Shown here piece by piece: positions 5,834 through 8,055 of a stretch of 8,055 bases of DNA (positions are counted from its first letter, which is position 1; each line of letters starts with the position of its first letter). The DNA is from Deltaproteobacteria bacterium (lineage in GTDB: Bacteria; Desulfobacterota; Desulfobacteria; Desulfobacterales; UBA11574). The position numbers were made by a program, and so were the translations under genes. The notes under the pieces were generated by a model. That model was not told where the DNA came from. It saw nothing but the letters and a program-made list of their open reading frames with translations, and did not search any database. The stretch spans positions 1 to 8,055 of the forward strand of contig JAFCZV010000164.1 in the NCBI GenBank assembly GCA_019314155.1, written 5' to 3'.

Positions 5834-6724
5834 CTAGCAGATTCTCGGGAGCTGTTCTCCAGTCAGCATATCGACGATTCTAATCCCTCCGATTCGGGTT
5901 TCCATGATCACTCGGCCGGGATGATCGGACATCACTTCTCCAATAATGCAGGCATCTTTGCCGAATTCATCTTCTTTAATCGCCGCCAGGACTTTTTCGG
6001 CATACCGGGGATCCACAAACGCAATCAGTTTGCCTTCATTGGCAATGTAAATCGGATCAAATCCCAAAAGTTCGCAGATACCTGCAACCGCATCTTTCAG
6101 GGGAATCTTTTCTTCATAGATCTTGATCCCGATCCCGGATTTGCCGGCGATTTCGTTGAGAGCGGTACCGACGCCGCCCCGGGTGGGGTCCCTGAGCACG
6201 TGGATATCCGAGCAAACCGACACCATCCTTTCAACCATACGGCTCAGGGGAGCCGTATCGCTTTTTACCGGTGCGTCAAATGTCATGCCTTCCCGCTGGG
6301 TCAAAACCGCAACGCCGTGATCACCGATGGTGCCGCTGAGGATGATTTTATCTCCGGGCCGGGCGTTACGGCTGGAAATATCTACACCCACGGGTATCTT
6401 TCCAATACCTGAAGTATTAACAAAAATCTTATCCACTGCACCTTTGGGTACCACCTTGGTGTCTCCGGTGACCACTTTCACACCGGCCTTTTCTGAGGCA
6501 ATGCTGGCCAGATCTCCGATACTTCCGCCGGGGAAAAAAATGGGGTCCACCACAAAGGTGTCGGTGGAAAAAGCCAGTCGCTTTCCGTCAATATCCAAGA
6601 CAGCACCGTCATGTAGCGGGGAGAGAATGGGGTTGTCGAATATGGGAAGTACAAGATCCGTAATCAAAAGATGCGACATTTTGCCGCCGCTGCCGTGATC
6701 CAAAAGGATGGTGTCTTTTTTCAT
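5834..6724 (-). CDS. hypE: HypE, [NiFe]-hydrogenase maturation protein, with an internal in-frame deletion
   Basis: HypE takes a carbamoyl group from HypF on its C-terminal cysteine and dehydrates it with ATP to a thiocyanate, the source of the cyanide ligands of [NiFe] hydrogenase. Both ends are intact: LLDHGSGGKMSHLL (7-20), STDTFVVDPIFFPGG (53-67), TGDTKVVPKGAVDKIF (86-101), SGTIGDHGVAV (130-140), LRDPTRGGV (177-185), ANEGKL (228-233) and the terminal PRIC with the reactive Cys296. The protein is 296 residues, against about 320-345 normally. Directly after IGDLAS (69-74) the sequence jumps to the SEKAGVKVVTGD block. The roughly 38 residues that E. coli HypE has there, including the NDxA motif with the ATP/Mg Asp (Asp83 as I count it), are absent. 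The start has AAGG 7 bases upstream. No other hyp gene is in the window. Identity is sure; activity is doubtful. Confidence 0.92.
   Translation of the reverse strand: MKKDTILLDHGSGGKMSHLLITDLVLPIFDNPILSPLHDGAVLDIDGKRLAFSTDTFVVDPIFFPGGSIGDLASIASEKAGVKVVTGDTKVVPKGAVDKIFVNTSGIGKIPVGVDISSRNARPGDKIILSGTIGDHGVAVLTQREGMTFDAPVKSDTAPLSRMVERMVSVCSDIHVLRDPTRGGVGTALNEIAGKSGIGIKIYEEKIPLKDAVAGICELLGFDPIYIANEGKLIAFVDPRYAEKVLAAIKEDEFGKDACIIGEVMSDHPGRVIMETRIGGIRIVDMLTGEQLPRIC
6497..6514 (-). other. hypE: Junction of the presumed 38-residue in-frame deletion in hypE
   Basis: The join lies around codons 71-75 (DLASI), where FFPGGSIGDLA is followed at once by SIASEKAGVKVVTGD. By comparison with the E. coli protein, about 114 bp are missing with the frame kept. 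Whether the loss used a short direct repeat cannot be told without the intact parent sequence. Confidence 0.7.
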
Positions 6725-6790
6725 TATTATACCTTATTCCCGCCGTTCAAGTAATATCAATCCTCAATTTTTCCACAGGTTGTTTTTGCC

Positions 6791-7918
6791 TTAAAATAAA
6801 AGCTGATAACGACTTGCCGCTCCCCGTCCAAGCAGCTGGAGAAAAACTTGTTTGGTAAGCGTATTTAGCGCATATTGGACTGTCCGGCGTGGCATTCCTG
6901 TCTCCTTTACGATATCAGCTACTTTCAAACGCTTCTCCGGAGCGGCTTTAAAGCAGCTTAAAACAGCAAACGACGATTCAGAAAGCTTCTGTAAGTTTGT
7001 ATATTTCTGGCGGTAAAATTCGACATCGGCCAGGGAAGATTTAATGATTTTGATGAAAAACCAGGCCAACGGCTCCAAATTATATTGTGTAGGATCTGCT
7101 TGAAACTTACCGGCGGAACATTGATGCAAAACAGTATAGTAGAGGGAGCGATTTTGTTCAATATGCCGGTCAACGGCAATAAAAGAGCTGAGACCCGTTA
7201 AATATTTATCTTTTGACTGTAGTAAAGCCAGTATAAAAAGGGCCCGTCCTATCCTTCCATTCCCATCGTGGAAAGGATGAATGGAAAGAAACCGAAAAAC
7301 AAACTCGGTGGCAACCATCAATGGCCAGGGATGTTTGCGAATGGTATCATTATACCATTTAACCAGTTCTGCCATAGCCGTACTGGTAATAATACCCGGC
7401 GGTGCCGGATCTAAAACTACTCGATGTTCTCCCGTGTCGTGATTGATAAAAACCACTCGGTTCGACGCTGTTTTATATCCTCCGGCATGCCTTGCAGCTT
7501 CAGGATAATAGCGTAGCAAATCATGATGAAGGCCGCGAATGACAGCTTCGGTTAGAGGGAAAAACTCATTGGCTTGCAAATAAATGGTTGTTAATATCTG
7601 TCGGCAGCCGACCACCTCCTCAATGCTTCGTTCTCTATCTTTTGAGAGTTTGTCCAGAATAAAAGTCCTTTTTTCACCATATGCGGTGGTTTTACCATTC
7701 TCATTCAAGACCGTATCGACCCATTCGATTTCTTGATCTGTCAAGACTGCATTTTCTATCCTGGTAGATGCTCCGATATTGCCAATGAGCGCAAAACGAT
7801 TCAAAAATTTTGCCTCGTCAGTAGATAAGTCCTCCAAGTCTCTATATGTTTCCACAAACAATTCCTGGAGCATTTTAAATTCATTTTCAATTTTGTTGCT
7901 GGGGGTAAAAGAGAGCAT
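6791..7918 (-). CDS. Class II Fic domain protein (probable AMP transferase) with N-terminal inhibitory motif and C-terminal winged helix
   Basis: A 375-residue Fic protein. Enzymes of this family usually move AMP from ATP onto a Ser, Thr or Tyr of a target protein. The catalytic motif HPFHDGNGRIGR is complete at 214-225, with His214 the expected base, Asp218 the metal ligand and the glycines and arginines for phosphate binding. The autoinhibitory motif (S/T)xxxE(G/N) appears as STRIEN (51-56), before the Fic fold, which makes it class II; Glu55 would block the ATP gamma-phosphate site. The target-docking hairpin is probably GGYKTASNRVVF (146-157). Residues about 313-375 (KVADIVKETGMPRRTVQYALNTL) look like a winged helix-turn-helix, common in this subgroup. 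The ATG at 7918 has a modest AGG site. No separate antitoxin is next to it. hypE follows after 66 bases and might be co-transcribed. The target is unknown. Confidence 0.92.
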   Translation of the reverse strand: MLSFTPSNKIENEFKMLQELFVETYRDLEDLSTDEAKFLNRFALIGNIGASTRIENAVLTDQEIEWVDTVLNENGKTTAYGEKRTFILDKLSKDRERSIEEVVGCRQILTTIYLQANEFFPLTEAVIRGLHHDLLRYYPEAARHAGGYKTASNRVVFINHDTGEHRVVLDPAPPGIITSTAMAELVKWYNDTIRKHPWPLMVATEFVFRFLSIHPFHDGNGRIGRALFILALLQSKDKYLTGLSSFIAVDRHIEQNRSLYYTVLHQCSAGKFQADPTQYNLEPLAWFFIKIIKSSLADVEFYRQKYTNLQKLSESSFAVLSCFKAAPEKRLKVADIVKETGMPRRTVQYALNTLTKQVFLQLLGRGAASRYQLLF

Positions 7919-8030
7919 ACTAACCTGAATTTTTTATTAAGAATTTATTTTGGGTGCAAAAAACAAGAAACCTATTTTAAATCATAATATTATATTAAAG
8001 CAGCGTGATAAAGCCGAAATAGTTTCCATT

Positions 8031-8038
8031 AAAGGTGA
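8031..8038 (+). promoter_or_regulatory. Ribosome binding site for a gene leaving the window
   Basis: AAAGGTGA followed by a 7-base spacer and ATG at 8046. A good site in an otherwise AT-rich gap. Confidence 0.35.
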
Positions 8039-8045
8039 TTTTGAA

Positions 8046-8055
8046 ATGGAACATA
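8046..8055 (+). CDS. Probable start of a divergent gene, cut by the window edge
   Basis: ATG GAA CAT and one more base lie before the window ends, preceded by a well-placed AAAGGTGA. Three codons give no clue to function. If real, the gene diverges from the Fic gene and shares the 127-base gap 7919-8045. Confidence 0.3.

Overview
The window reads as a chromosomal stretch of an anaerobic, probably sulfate-reducing bacterium of the Desulfobacterota (former Deltaproteobacteria). This is inferred from gene style only: an etfBA pair, a [NiFe]-hydrogenase maturation gene, a periplasmic ApbE lipoprotein, a small monohaem cytochrome c lipoprotein and a RimO whose motifs resemble those of Desulfobacterales. 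No rRNA, tRNA, CRISPR array, transposase or phage gene was seen. Almost everything is coded on the minus strand, so transcription mostly runs from high to low coordinates.

Layout from left to right. Positions 1-548 hold the 5' part of a long-chain polyprenyl diphosphate synthase (minus), which overlaps the end of rimO by 4 bases. rimO (545-1812, minus) is split by a frameshift at the linker between its N-terminal methylthiotransferase domain and its radical SAM domain. Positions 1813-1993 hold a rho-independent terminator for the etf operon and an inverted repeat in front of rimO. etfA (1994-2959) and etfB (2974-3756, GTG start) form a two-gene minus-strand operon with a recognisable promoter near 3825-3853. 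A 650-base non-coding stretch follows (3757-4406). It holds that promoter, two short palindromes, an 11-bp inverted repeat and a GC-rich, nested, fold-back element. A small cytochrome c lipoprotein gene (4407-4655, plus) then meets apbE (4657-5715, minus) tail to tail with a single base between the stop codons. Next come hypE (5834-6724, minus), which has lost about 38 internal residues in frame, and a class II Fic protein gene (6791-7918, minus). A probable divergent gene begins at 8046 and runs out of the window.

How the genes fit together: EtfAB, the polyprenyl synthase (quinone side chain), the cytochrome c and ApbE (covalent FMN attachment to redox proteins) all belong to anaerobic electron transfer, and HypE would serve hydrogenase cofactor assembly. 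They are not one obvious pathway operon. I do not see a clearly new multi-gene system. The observations most worth checking are the in-frame loss of the NDxA segment of HypE, the out-of-frame junction in rimO, and the structured GC-rich element in the non-coding stretch.
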